Assembly (NCBI GenBank): GCA_018806915.1
Contig: JAGKQI010000031.1
Span: forward strand, 620,001-684,000
Direction of reading: 5' to 3'
From: Phytophthora colocasiae
Lineage: Eukaryota; Oomycota; Peronosporomycetes; Peronosporales; Peronosporaceae
Length of the DNA stretch: 64,000 nt
Below the pieces are notes generated by a model. The model had not been told where the DNA came from and searched no databases. It saw only the letters and a list, made by a program, of their open reading frames with translations. The position numbers and the translations under genes are program-made. Positions 20,455 through 30,922 of the stretch are shown piece after piece (within the stretch, counting starts at the first letter, position 1; the number at the start of each line of letters is the position of its first letter).

Positions 20455-20911
20455 GAGAGCTACCCACAGTCCAGAATGTACAGAAGAACAAGGTTTAATG
20501 TTCTAAATGAAGACATGTAGTACACATTCATTGAAGTCTTTGCCAGTTATCTACAGTAGGGCCTTCACATCACCCGACATCGAGGAGGAGCACGAAGATT
20601 GTAGCTACAAAGATCCTGCTGGAGGTTGAGGCACGTGCTCTTCGGGATTTTGGCGCGAAGTTTTAGTGGTGCTCAGAGATCGTCAAGGTATCAGCCCGGG
20701 TGCTGAATGGTATTTGCGCGCGCAGGTTTCGCGCCAAACCACGTTGAAGTTTTCCTGCATCATTTCAAAGTCGCTGGTGAATCTTGGGGGCTGTTCTCCT
20801 TGGTTAGATTGGCTAAGGCAACGCGGGCTGGCTGGCATCACTGTCTTTCACTTTTCAATTTGTTTAACAGCAAGCAGCTCCACCTTCAGCAAGCTCTCCA
20901 ACTCGACTACA

Positions 20912-22108
20912 ATGGTCCGAAACGCTGGCACCACTAACTACTCCGCCGTCGACATCGATCGTCTTTTGGATATCATCCAGAAGGTTCGCCCGCTGGGCAA
21001 GGACGAATGGGAACGGCTCACCATGACCTTCAACGCCAATCGCCCCCGTGGAGCGCCTGAACGAGACGTGGACAGTCTACGACGTAAGTTCAAGGTGCTG
21101 TACAGCACTCGCAAGCCCACCGGTGTCGCGGATATGCCACCTCACATCCTCAAAGCTAAAGAAGCGAAGAGGTCCATTGACGAGAAGGCCAATGTCATCG
21201 AACTCGATGATGAAGCGGATGTGAACCAACGCGCCATGGACCCGGACTTCAGCTTTGACGCGGAACCAGACCGCAGTTTTTACGAGGCCGACGACCCAGA
21301 TATTCTCCATGCAGCACTGAACGGGGGTCACTCGGATGGCGGATCCACCAGCTCCCTCCGTAGCGAAGCCACCGCAGTCTCCCTCCGTAGTGAAGATGCT
21401 GCTACCGTGATGCCGTACGAAGAAGCCAATCATGCCCCAGTTCGCGGTGGATTTCAGAGTCTGCTGGAGACCCCTTTAGTTACTGAAGAACTCGGAGATG
21501 TCCCCCTCACCCCACGACCAACGCCACCAACACGCCGTCCTGGATCGACAGGTCTGCTACCACCACGTACCGCATCAAACAACGGCAACAATATTCCTCA
21601 AGCCCAACACCGTTCCGGTAAAGGTCGTTTAGTCCGCAGCCACGACGAGATCGAAGCTGAGAAGTATCCGGAGCTAAACTCGCACTCGAATCGACTTGGA
21701 GGCGCTGATCTCACTGCCTTCCGTGACTCGGTCGGCTCCAAGAGGGCCCGGGGTGACGACGATCAAGAGACTCAAGAAGCCAGCTTCGCCAAAGTCAAGC
21801 GTATCCGTGCGACGAAAGCTACCAACGCACTGAAGGCCAAACTGGAAGGACTTGAGAGCGCGGCTAGCAACAACCGCGGTAGCTTCTTTGAAGCCATTCT
21901 GCTCTTGCGCGAAGAGAACGAGCGCAAGGCAGAGTCTCGCCGCGATGAGGAGGAGAAACGCCGTCGTGATGAGAAAGCCGAGGCCGAGGAGCGTCGCCGC
22001 ATCGAGAAACAGGAAGCAGAGGATCGCGTTCGTCGTGACCGAGAGGAAGCTCGTGCTCGCACTCAAGAGATGATTATGTTGATCAGCGCGTTGACGAAGA
22101 AGGATTGA
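20912..22108 (+). CDS. SANT/Myb-like DNA-binding protein of the Harbinger element
   Basis: A 398-residue protein; the ATG at 20912 is chosen because the SANT-like region follows at once, although the frame is open upstream. Residues 8-70 (YSAVDIDRLLDIIQKVRPLG, then KDEWERLTMTFN and RDVDSLRRKFKVLY) form the three-helix pattern of the Myb/SANT-like proteins that accompany Harbinger transposases and help them into the nucleus and onto the ends. The middle is acidic and Ser/Pro-rich. The last 100 residues are a charged helix, with many Glu-Arg-Arg repeats (EEKRRRDEKAEAEERRRIEK), likely a coiled coil. It is convergent with the transposase gene, 125 bp away. I saw no break. Confidence 0.8.
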   Translation: MVRNAGTTNYSAVDIDRLLDIIQKVRPLGKDEWERLTMTFNANRPRGAPERDVDSLRRKFKVLYSTRKPTGVADMPPHILKAKEAKRSIDEKANVIELDDEADVNQRAMDPDFSFDAEPDRSFYEADDPDILHAALNGGHSDGGSTSSLRSEATAVSLRSEDAATVMPYEEANHAPVRGGFQSLLETPLVTEELGDVPLTPRPTPPTRRPGSTGLLPPRTASNNGNNIPQAQHRSGKGRLVRSHDEIEAEKYPELNSHSNRLGGADLTAFRDSVGSKRARGDDDQETQEASFAKVKRIRATKATNALKAKLEGLESAASNNRGSFFEAILLLREENERKAESRRDEEEKRRRDEKAEAEERRRIEKQEAEDRVRRDREEARARTQEMIMLISALTKKD

Positions 22109-22233
22109 GACGGAGCCGATGAGCTGGAAGCCAAAATGAGGTCCTTCATTTGCAGTAACGTCGTTATCTCTTAACATTCTCTCCACTTTACCTCGAAAAT
22201 GAACAAACCTTTTTACGTCAGTAGATTGTGCAC

Positions 22234-23525
22234 TCAGTAGTCTTCTGTGCCTTCCATGAAAGTAGTACGGATTTGGGAAATTCCAACAGTTCGAACCCGG
22301 TAATTTGCCATGCGAAACATATTGTTGATCCTCACTCCGCGAATCTCGGGGTCATACGGCAAAGGAAGGTTCAGGCGACTGTACACCTTCTGAATGCTCC
22401 CCATCCCCCACTCAGCCGCCTGCCGGATCGATGTAATAGCATTATGGATTGTCCTGGCAGAGCTCCGTAGTGAAGGCCGCAGGCGCTCGAGGTCTCCGTC
22501 CTTAAGGGGCGTCAGGATGCGTCCTGTCATCAATGCTCCACATGGAAACGCTGAGTCCGACACGACGTTCATACGAGAGTCTGGACAACACGTTGGATCT
22601 AGCAGTTTGTTTCGGAAGCCGAGTGAGGTGTCGGAGTCATTCCACGACCCGGGGCAATTGTGCTTACACCAAATAATGCAGCCGTCGGCCGCGAAGCAAA
22701 TTGTTCCGGTGACGAGTACAGTATGAAGCCAGCCGTTATACATTGCGTTCTGGAGGTCACTGTTAGACGGCTGCTGCACCTACGGAACGTTAGACAACGC
22801 TGTTAGACTGTTGACATGTTTCCCAGCATTGCTAATAAATTGATCGTACCCGAAAGTTCTTTCCGTCGATAAACCCAAATGTGTACTTTAGAAGAGGCTC
22901 TCTTGCTTCTACCAGCCTCGCCAGCTCGACTTGGTGGTCAGGTGACGGCCAGGAGATCCGGGCAGGTGCGTAGCCTGTTAAAGCCGAGGACAGGGCTAAC
23001 TCAGCCCGACGTAGCGTTCGCGAAAGCGTGCTTGGAGGGACGCCGAACAGCAGACACAGCGTGCTTTGCTCCATGGAGCCCACGTAAAAACTCAAAACCA
23101 GACCTAGGATCTGGTGGTGGTAGCGAAGCTTGAGTGGCCGACCTCGGACCATGTTGTTCGGGATAGAATAGAACCTTCTGAAGCGATATAGTAGTGCTTC
23201 GAACGCCGCTCTGTAATGCACAGCGACATTAGATAATGCATGTTAGTTAACCACAAGCAGCAGACGCTCACCGTGTCAAACTGGTAGTATTTAAAAAGTT
23301 TACGTCGTTGCCGTATCGGTACAAGACCATCCAGGCAGACTGGCTCGGCGGGTCAAGGCAATCGGTTGTCAGGTAGTGTCGGCTCCTCATGGCGATCTTC
23401 CACTCCTCTGCCATCAGTACCTCAAAGACCTCCCGCCTCACCTCACGCAGCTCTTCATCCTGTAGGAGGAAAGCTGCACCCAGAACCAGCAGAGCGTCCG
23501 TGTCCTCGGGCTCGATCTTCATCAA
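22234..23525 (-). CDS. PIF/Harbinger DDE transposase, three exons
   Basis: I assemble exons 23525-23272, 23210-22850 and 22779-22234 with introns of 61 bp (GTGAGC to TACAG) and 70 bp (GTACGA to CGTAG); the total is 1161 bases, 386 codons plus stop, with frame kept at both joins. The N-terminal region includes a helical segment and the LGLVLSFYVGSMEQSTLCLL to PSTLSRTLRRAE helix-turn-helix. The catalytic region shows FIDGKNFR at the end of exon 2 (first Asp), PGSWNDSD (second Asp), DSAFP, and AAEWGMGSIQKVYSRL (acidic residue near the end), as in HARBI1-like nucleases. It cuts and inserts the element with its SANT-like partner. The intact frame suggests recent activity. Confidence 0.85.
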
Positions 23526-23778
23526 AACCTCGCAAATTTAGAAGTGTGCGAGTTTGAATGTGAGACCCTTCAGTGTCCGTGCCAAAGTGTCAGGTACATT
23601 TCTAGATACTGAAACGATTGTATGAACTTAGGGGGCAAAATTCCAGGACACAAGCCCAAGGTCTATGGCATTTGCGGCGGCGCTCTTGACAAGTAAGCCG
23701 CCATATATCTTTTTTAAGCCCGACATATCTGCTGCAAATATGTCGGGTGAGTATGCTATATATGGTAGGCGTCCAGTG

Positions 23779-24042
23779 CCAACGGAGAAATCTAACTTAG
23801 TAACTCAGATCAGTTTGGATTGCAGGCGTATATATCAGGAACTGAAAAACACAATGATGAAGAATCTTCACTTCGTCCGATTCGTACCACGACCTCGAAC
23901 CAAGATGAACTACTCCCACCTACAACTAGTATATGAAGGACTGGTTGCTGGTATAACGAAGGACGGGATTCTTTGCGGTGTTTATTTGGTAACGGGGCAA
24001 CACCATCTCAAGTGCTTAATGCGATCATACTGGCGATCATGA
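23779..24042 (+). pseudogene. Tail of the small partner gene, displaced by Harbinger
   Basis: Immediately right of the Harbinger end the frame resumes (PTEKSNLVTQISLDCRRIYQ) and stays open for 88 codons to the stop at 24040-24042. Its first 35 codons match the right copy at 55154-55254, but there the same region has a stop (after NLESLVR) and a frameshift. So the longer ancestral C-terminus, including HFVRFVPRPRTKMNYSHLQL and a final basic segment, survives only here, separated by 4.8 kb from its body. This piece is unlikely to be expressed as part of the gene. Confidence 0.7.
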
Positions 24043-24461
24043 CTTTTTTGGCGGATTACTGACCAGAACAACTTTACTGTACTGTGTTACGAGGCGTACA
24101 CACATAAAAGTAATAAACAGAAGAAAGTTCGACATCGTTGTTCAGGGGGATTGCTACGTTTCAGGATACGTGAAAACATTTTGACCCATTCTACTGCGGG
24201 ATCTCTTTTGATTTTTTGCTGACCTTCTTACCTGTACTTTAATGGTGGTAGATCCAAATCTATGTACTCAAGCAAACGAAGATAATAACACAAGAAGGCC
24301 CAAAGCTACTTGAATGGACTAGAACGCACAGAATTATCTGGTCATGGGATTCAATACATTGGTGGACATGTCTTTTTCAACTATTTTCTCGATTTTTCTT
24401 GTGTAAAAAGACTAATGCATCCTACACAATTGAAGTTTCTCAACGAGTAATTTCTTCACGG
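24043..24461. other. Intergenic, nothing recognised
   Basis: A 419-bp AT-rich stretch between the partner-gene tail and copy B. No frame, repeat or signal that I can support. Confidence 0.5.
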
Positions 24462-25381
24462 ATGGATTTTTCGCTCTACATCGAGCACCGTTGGGACTTT
24501 CTGCTTCCATGGCACACACGTGCTACGTGATAACGTTTCCGATAAACTGTGTCCATTCCAGGCCAGTCGATTCGAATCATATCCAGTCTACATGTTAGTA
24601 ACTCTCCCCGTTGACAAAAAGGAAGCCCAAACGGTACAAGAAGGGCTAAGCCTGCTCGCAGCAGCGGCATACGTGGACTCTAACGCGTTAGGATACATAC
24701 TAAACCACCACATTGAGTTATGGCTAGAGCCCTTCGAAGAAATCGCGGAGAAGGAAATTATTGTCCGTTTTGAGTTGGAAATCACTTGTAACGAGCGAAC
24801 TGTGGCAGGATCTGTGGAGCTTACCAGCATGATCGTTTGAGTCGTGAATACTCAGAAGCGTTAGCCAGAATCGCAGCTATGGACACCAAACTCTCTACAA
24901 AGCGACGCGGGGCGGAGATTCCCGTACCTATAGTGGTGTCGTTCTGGGAAGAATTGATTGAAAACAATGGTTTCGGATGCTCCGAGATGCCGGTGAAATG
25001 ATACGGCAGCAGTGGGAAGATAAGTCATTATCACCGTTGGAGGCAGGAGCCTTCCGTTGTACGTTTCTGCTGGAGCCAACGATGAATGTGCAGATGAAAG
25101 CGCATCAGATTAGTTTGGATATGGTGAAGACGTTTGCAGAATTGATTCACGACAACGTAAGGTTCTCCCTGAGGCTGAAAACTGGTGAACGTCTGAAGAG
25201 TGATACGCGGCCAACGAGGGAAGTGTTGGGGCAGTTATACACTACCCTTTTCGATACTGTACGTCGCTCACCAAGAACATACTTGGAAGCAGGAAGACAC
25301 GGGCTGATGACATGCCTCAATATTACTGTATCAGCAGTCTATAAAGGAGTGGGGGGGGGGCACTATGTTCTACAGTGAACC
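24462..25381 (+). pseudogene. Unknown family copy B, 5' part
   Basis: The copy starts at the ATG at 24462 (MDFSLYIEHRWDFLLPW), aligned with the family start (MDTRVKTERRWGFLRPW in E). A stop and frame change follow near 24510. The next frame, to 24840, reads QEGLSLLAAAAYVDSNALGY and IVRFELEITCNERT as in the family. A further shift leads to REYSEALARIAAMD and then 24977-25320, with FRCTFLLEPTMN, HDNVRFSL and REVLGQLYTTLFDTVRRS. A run of ten G at 25351-25360 occurs before the Gypsy insertion. Several independent breaks show it was dead, or died, apart from the insertion. Confidence 0.82.
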
Positions 25382-25794
25382 TGTGGTGAATCGTAGGCAT
25401 CAAGCCTGATTCCGCCGCCTTCAAGTTTGCGAACAGACAGTGAACTACCTGGTACATCCGGGTTGATCACAGACGGAGAGATGTCTGACTCTGGTGCATC
25501 CAAGTCAGCAATCTCCACCCGGCCAAACATTCACGGATCTTGTAGGACAGGCCGCCAGTGATCCAAGTGGAATCTCTGGTTGTCTTGCATGATACCCCTG
25601 ATGCTGTCGTCAGCATAAGGACTGTATACTTTCATTGAGACGGAAGGGTGGTGACGACTATTCTATCCTCTCACTTTACAAAGTGCTAGCTACTGCACAA
25701 GCTGCATCAATACACTTGGCTACAAGTTTCCTGCAGGTTCGCCACCTGCCTTGCTTTGTGTTTGGTGTTGCTTCAACCTCCGGAAAACACCACA
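25382..25794 (+). repeat. 5' LTR of the Gypsy element
   Basis: 413 bp, TGTGGTG to CACCACA, preceded by the GAACC target copy. It should contain the promoter and start of the element RNA. Confidence 0.96.
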
Positions 25795-25902
25795 AAGAAT
25801 TCTTTAGTGGGTCGTACTACTCCAACAGCGTAGTACTCGACTTGCTAGCTGTCTTCACTACGTCTACGCTGATCAAGTGTCGACGCCAACTACTCGTTCG
25901 TC

Positions 25903-28900
25903 ATGTCGAAGAGGCGTGCCGTTGAAGCTGATTTGGATAATGAGGAGGAGTCCTACCAACACTCTTCTATGGTGCCAGTACCCATTTTTGCGCCCATTTT
26001 GCCGCCGAAGTTGAGCTCAATTTCTCACGAAGCTTTGGTCAAATGGAACAAACGGCGCAAGGAGTATGAAGCCAAGATGAGAGCTCGTTGTAGAAGTTCT
26101 GGTGAAGACTACAACCTGGTGACGCAGGGTGTTAAAGAGACGTTTGACCTGAACCTCTTATCGACGTTCTGCACGCTGCGGCTTCGGATGGACGTTGTGG
26201 ACGTCACTGAGGAGCGACTAATCGCCGAAATCAAAACTCTGTTGGGAAAAGTCAAGAACAATGACCTCCCTGACATAAAGGCTCTGTTCTCGAAGGCGCT
26301 GCAGATGGACTTGAAGGAAAGTGATGTGGATGCTCGCGTACTGTCTTACTTTCAGCGCTTTGCGGAAATCGTCCTTGAGAATGGCCTTGAGGAAGTATTC
26401 TCTGGCGCTGACGGAGAAGCTGAAAAGTGCAGACGTTTGATCTCAAGTCTGGCCCCTCCTGTTCTGAAGGAGACAGTGAAGAATGCTGTCCGTTGGACCC
26501 ATAAGGAGGCTGGCAAGAACATTCAAGAATTGTATTCGCTGGTCTACGAGAAGGCTGTGGAGCATGAACGCCATTTCCAGCAGAATAAACGGATGCGGAT
26601 GACTGTAAAGGACAAATCTGCGGTGCCCAAAACTGCTAAGGATGCTGGAAAGACTGATGTTTCATCAAAGAAGTCGGCTAACTCTAACTCGGAGAAAACC
26701 TTTACTCAACAGAAGACCGAGCGAAAGGTCGAGAAGAAGACCAACAAGAAGAACGACAAACAGCCTGTTTCACGTAAGGAGCCGCCGTCGCCATGCCCGA
26801 AGTGCCAGGAAATGCACTGGCTCAGCGATTGCGATAAAGCGACCGATGCGGAGAAGATTGTCCTGCGGCAGAAGCTTCGTGAAGCAAATAAAGCCCGCAA
26901 ATCTCGCACGAAGAGATTAAAAAAGCTGATGCCCGCAACGTCTCGTACTGTGACGATTAATGGAATTCTGGATCTACCGTGCTGTCCGGACACTGGCTCC
27001 GATCACACAGTGATTAGCAGATCACAGTGGAATCAATTATGCGAAGTTGACCCGTCGGTACAGGCAATCCCTTTGGACACTCCAGTACGTAGTTTAGCGT
27101 ATGGTTCTTACTCGGTTGTGGCTACTAAGAAGGCGCTACTTCACGTTTTGATTCACACGGCTGCTGGACCGGTGCAGCCAGCGGAAGCTGTGCCTTGCCT
27201 CATTATGGATGTGGACGATGACGAATTTATCATTGGACGAGATTTGTTAGGTTCTTTGGGTATCGATGTGGATCGCCAATTGGAACAACTTGCCTCTCAC
27301 GCGGATGATGAGACGAGTGGAGACCCTTTCGAACTGGAAGCTGACGAACTCCCTTCAAATCCCAACCACGTGGCCAGTGATGAAGAAGTTCGTGCAGCTG
27401 TTGAGGTTCTGATTGAAAGAGCCCTGAAGCATGGGTTTCCTGCCGACAAGGTGGACAAGTTACGAGTGATTGTGCACATGTATGATGTGTGGCGCTTGGA
27501 GCTCCGTGACGATCCGCCTGCGCGTGTCCCGCCGCTCGAAGTGCGTTTGAAGGAAGGGGTTCAGCCTTGCAAATGTAAGCCCCGCAAATATCCTCCGCAT
27601 GTTCGACAATTTTTACGGGAATTTAACACTATGCTTGTTGGTCTAGGATGGATCTACGAGAATCCTACCAGCCGGTGGGCAAGCCCCGTACTACCCGTCA
27701 AAAAGTCTCAAGAGCTAATGGACATGCGTCAAACGACGGACTATCGTGAGTTTAATTCGAGAACGGACATCATGGCTGCTGTGATGCCGATACTTTCGTT
27801 GGTAATGGAAAATGCACGTGGAAAACAACATTTTGGACTTTTCGATTTCATTAAAGGTTTCTGGCAGCTACCTCTTGCTGAGTTCTGTCAGGAGTGGCTC
27901 TCGTATATGACAGACGAGAAGATCTATACTCCGCGACGTGTTCCTCAAGGTTGTGGTGATGCTGCGATCTACTTCCAGAAGACCATGGAGAAGTGTTTTG
28001 CTACATTGCTGTACAAGCACTTACTCGTGTGGATAGATGACCTGCTACTGTATGCGGACGACATTGACACCTACTTGGACAAGCTGAAGGAGCTGTTTTC
28101 ACTGCTGGATGAATTCGGTCTGAAGCTCAGCGTGAAAAAGTCCAGCCTGTACCAGCAGGAGGTGAAGTGGTGTGGCAAGATCATCGATGCCAACGGTGTA
28201 CGTCACGACCCTACTCGGATTGAAACACTCCGTGCAATGCCGTACCCAAGTTCGGCAGGGGAGCTACAACAGTTTCTTTGTGCCATAAATTGGATGCGTG
28301 AGAGTCTCATCGATTACGCTCGCCAAGTTGCTCCTCTTCAACGCAAATTGGACGAAGCTCTGGCAAAGACTCGTCGGACTAAGAGGGTAGCAGCTGGAAT
28401 TTCGATTGTACTGAGCGCTGACGAGAAGGCGACGTTTGATAACGTGAAGGGTATGCTAGCGTCGGCTGCTACACTTGCTTTCCCTGATGACTCTGCGACT
28501 ACGTGTTTGCTGACAGACGCATCGGATGTTGGTTGGGCGCTGATTGTGACGCAAGTCAAGGACTACAACCCGAAGGTTCCTGTTCAGGACCAGCAGCACC
28601 AGCTTGTGGAATGTTTGAGTGGAAGTTTCACGGGGAGTCAACTTAACTGGACGGTGATCGAGAAAGAGACGTTCCCGATCGCTCTCGCTTGTGACAAACT
28701 AGACTATTTGCTGCTGAGACCTCAGGGATTTCGGTTGTTTTGCGACCATCGCAATTTGATTCATGTTTTCGCGCCGGACGAGCATGTGAAGAAGCATGTG
28801 AAAGGGAAATTATTGCGGTGGGCTTTAAAACTGATGAACTACAACTATGTGATTGAACATATCGCTGGACCTGAGAACGTTTGGGCCGATATGATCAGCA

Positions 28901-29355
28901 GGTGGGCTGGTAACCGCACTACTACCGCTGCTACGATCAAGAGGATTCGTTCTACTCCGCTAGTAGCTCAACAGGAGCAACAGCCCGAAGTGGTGGAGCA
29001 GAGAATCTCAATGCTTCGCCCTTTGGATGACTCAAATTTCGTGTGGCCAACGTTTGCAGAGATTGAGTTGATACAGTCCAGTTACGATCCACCACAAGGA
29101 GCCGAGCGTACTGAAACTGGTGTTCTCGCGGTCAACAACCGGGTTTGGATTCCTGTGGAGGCTAAGGACCTTATCCTGCGATTGTTCATCATTGCACACT
29201 GTGGTGCACAAGGGCACCGTGGAATCGCTGCTATGGTGGAACACATACGTCGATTGTTTGCGTTGGAGAACCTGCGCTCTTTGGCGACCACGTTTGTCCG
29301 CCAGTGTCGACTGTGTCTACATTCAAAAGGGGGGAATATCATCCCCAGGCCTTAG
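25903..29355 (+). CDS. Gypsy gag-protease-RT-RNaseH and integrase zinc region
   Basis: An uninterrupted 1150-codon frame from the ATG at 25903. Gag occupies roughly the first 330 residues, with a basic Lys-rich stretch and a zinc knuckle CPKCQEMHWLSDC near 297-309. The protease site CCPDTGSDHTVIS is near 360. Reverse transcriptase shows TDYREFNSRTDI, LFDFIKGFWQLPL, PRRVPQGCGDA and the WIDDLLLYADD active site near 709-719. RNase H begins with LLTDASDVGWAL near 869. The integrase zinc module (HCGAQGHRG, then CRLCLHSKGG) ends the frame. TAG at 29353-29355 closes it, but the same frame continues with the integrase core, so this stop is probably a mutation. The start of the protein is chosen as the first ATG after the LTR with a long frame. 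Confidence 0.93.
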   Translation: MSKRRAVEADLDNEEESYQHSSMVPVPIFAPILPPKLSSISHEALVKWNKRRKEYEAKMRARCRSSGEDYNLVTQGVKETFDLNLLSTFCTLRLRMDVVDVTEERLIAEIKTLLGKVKNNDLPDIKALFSKALQMDLKESDVDARVLSYFQRFAEIVLENGLEEVFSGADGEAEKCRRLISSLAPPVLKETVKNAVRWTHKEAGKNIQELYSLVYEKAVEHERHFQQNKRMRMTVKDKSAVPKTAKDAGKTDVSSKKSANSNSEKTFTQQKTERKVEKKTNKKNDKQPVSRKEPPSPCPKCQEMHWLSDCDKATDAEKIVLRQKLREANKARKSRTKRLKKLMPATSRTVTINGILDLPCCPDTGSDHTVISRSQWNQLCEVDPSVQAIPLDTPVRSLAYGSYSVVATKKALLHVLIHTAAGPVQPAEAVPCLIMDVDDDEFIIGRDLLGSLGIDVDRQLEQLASHADDETSGDPFELEADELPSNPNHVASDEEVRAAVEVLIERALKHGFPADKVDKLRVIVHMYDVWRLELRDDPPARVPPLEVRLKEGVQPCKCKPRKYPPHVRQFLREFNTMLVGLGWIYENPTSRWASPVLPVKKSQELMDMRQTTDYREFNSRTDIMAAVMPILSLVMENARGKQHFGLFDFIKGFWQLPLAEFCQEWLSYMTDEKIYTPRRVPQGCGDAAIYFQKTMEKCFATLLYKHLLVWIDDLLLYADDIDTYLDKLKELFSLLDEFGLKLSVKKSSLYQQEVKWCGKIIDANGVRHDPTRIETLRAMPYPSSAGELQQFLCAINWMRESLIDYARQVAPLQRKLDEALAKTRRTKRVAAGISIVLSADEKATFDNVKGMLASAATLAFPDDSATTCLLTDASDVGWALIVTQVKDYNPKVPVQDQQHQLVECLSGSFTGSQLNWTVIEKETFPIALACDKLDYLLLRPQGFRLFCDHRNLIHVFAPDEHVKKHVKGKLLRWALKLMNYNYVIEHIAGPENVWADMISRWAGNRTTTAATIKRIRSTPLVAQQEQQPEVVEQRISMLRPLDDSNFVWPTFAEIELIQSSYDPPQGAERTETGVLAVNNRVWIPVEAKDLILRLFIIAHCGAQGHRGIAAMVEHIRRLFALENLRSLATTFVRQCRLCLHSKGGNIIPRP

Positions 29356-30798
29356 GGTGAAACGTTTGAATGCAGTGAGCGCAATGGTTTGCTACATTTC
29401 GATTTCCTTTCAATGGGTGATGGCTTCGGAGAATCTAAGTACATCCTAGTGCTGAAGGACCACGCATCCCATTTCTGTGAATTGGTGGTTGCAGACACAG
29501 CCGATAGCTCAGTAACTGTGGAAGCTTTCCTCGACTGGCATTCTCGGTTCGGGTTGCCACCTAACTGGATCTCAGACCAAGGCTCGCATTTTAAAAACGA
29601 AGTGGTGGGTGAGCTTTCCCGACGACTGCGAACGCAGCAGGAGTTCACGCCTGCATACTGTCCCTGGATCAACGGGTCCGTGGAGCGGGTGAACAGAGAC
29701 ATCCTCCAGGTGATTCGGACCATGATCTTGGAGTACAAGATTGCTCACCACGACTGGGTTTACTTGGTACCAATGGTACAGTTAAGCCTCAATCACACAG
29801 CAGTGCCATCGTTGGGCAACAGAGCGCCCGTGGAGCTGTTTACTGGATTACCGTGCCCGACGCCTCTCAGAGAATTTTACCTGCCTAGCACTGGGGAGTT
29901 CAACGAGGTGCCGGCGTGTGATAAGATCGATGGATTTCTCGACGACCTTCGCAGCAGCATTCGCTCCATGCACAAGGTGGTGGAAGATCAACGCCTGAAG
30001 CAGAGGATGCTAAACAAAAAACGAGAACGTGGAGAAAACCTTGTGAATTTTACGGAGGGTGACTACGTGTTACGCTCGAGAGTGGACGAGAAGAGAAGTA
30101 ACAAGCTGCTTGTGACTTGGGTGGGGCCGTATCGTGTTGTACGCGCTGACGCACACTCATTCCGGGTAAAACACCTCATCACAGGCGCTGAGCTGGACGT
30201 ACATGCCTCTAGACTCAAGTTCTATGCAGACTCTAGCTTGGACGTTACTGAAGAACTTTTGGAACACATCTCATCGCAAGGAATTGTACTGGCAATAGAG
30301 AAATTCAAAAGCCACCGATGGAATGAAGCGATACGTGACTTTGAAGTCCTGGTTCAGTAGAAAGGACTTGAGGACATTGAGGACTCGTACGAACCACTGG
30401 CCAGCTTAGCAAAGGACGTTCCCATCCTAGTGGACCAGTACGTGGCAGCTGCTGATCAAGAGCTCAAGGCACACTGGCAGTGCGCTACCACGACTGGAGA
30501 AACTACCTCGCAAGGACAGATCGCTGTGGCGGAGACGGTAAAGACGACGGACAAGAACCGCCGGAAGCCCAGACGTCGACGATCGCGAACAACGAATGCA
30601 AAAGTGCCCGATAGAAGTCTTCCCGCTGTAGCTGCGCCGCAGACTTCAGGAGTTGAACTTGGGCCTAACAACGACCAACCCGACGCAAGCACTTCGCGTC
30701 TCATAGAGGTACAAGCTGACGAGGGAAGTGTGAGCCGACGGACCCGTTCACGGACTGCTGGAGCCGACAGACTGGTGACCATCACCGGCAAGAAGTGA
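29356..30798 (+). pseudogene. Gypsy integrase core and chromodomain, in-frame TAG
   Basis: This continues the frame of the preceding gag-pol after its TAG. The integrase core has its first Asp in LLHFDFLSMG, second in WISDQGSHF and Glu in NGSVERVNRD. A GPYRVV-type C-terminal fold follows (VGPYRVVRADAHSFRVKHL). Near 30300-30420 comes a chromodomain-like stretch, DFEVLVQ then TAG at 30358-30360, then KGLEDIEDSYEPL; the position of the stop is where the family has the conserved Trp, so TGG to TAG is likely. A basic, Ser/Thr-rich tail runs to TGA at 30796-30798. Chromodomains steer such elements to marked chromatin. Confidence 0.88.
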
Positions 30799-30922
30799 AC
30801 CAATATCCAAAGCTGGGGCGAAGAGCTACACCGAGATCAGCCAGGGCCAGACATGGATCTGACTGCCAGGGATGTGAACGGGGTGGTCGAAGTCCGGCTG
30901 CGGAATCAAGCTTTGGGGGCTG

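Larger units (their letters stand above)
19000..23779. mobile_element. PIF/Harbinger transposon carrying a SET-domain gene
   Basis: About 4.78 kb with terminal inverted repeats of about 60 bp: the left end reads AGTGGACGCCTACCATATAT and continues through CCCGACATATTTGCAGCAGA; the inverse is at 23718-23777 with one early mismatch (CACTGG against CAGTGG). It splits the partner gene between codons for Leu-Ala and Pro-Thr; the right copy at 55226-56029 is uninterrupted there. The target duplication is not clear to me. Contents in order: SET-domain gene (+), SANT-like gene (+), three-exon DDE transposase (-). The latter two are the normal gene pair of Harbinger elements; the SET gene is extra. All three frames are open, so the element may be, or recently was, active. 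Confidence 0.88.
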
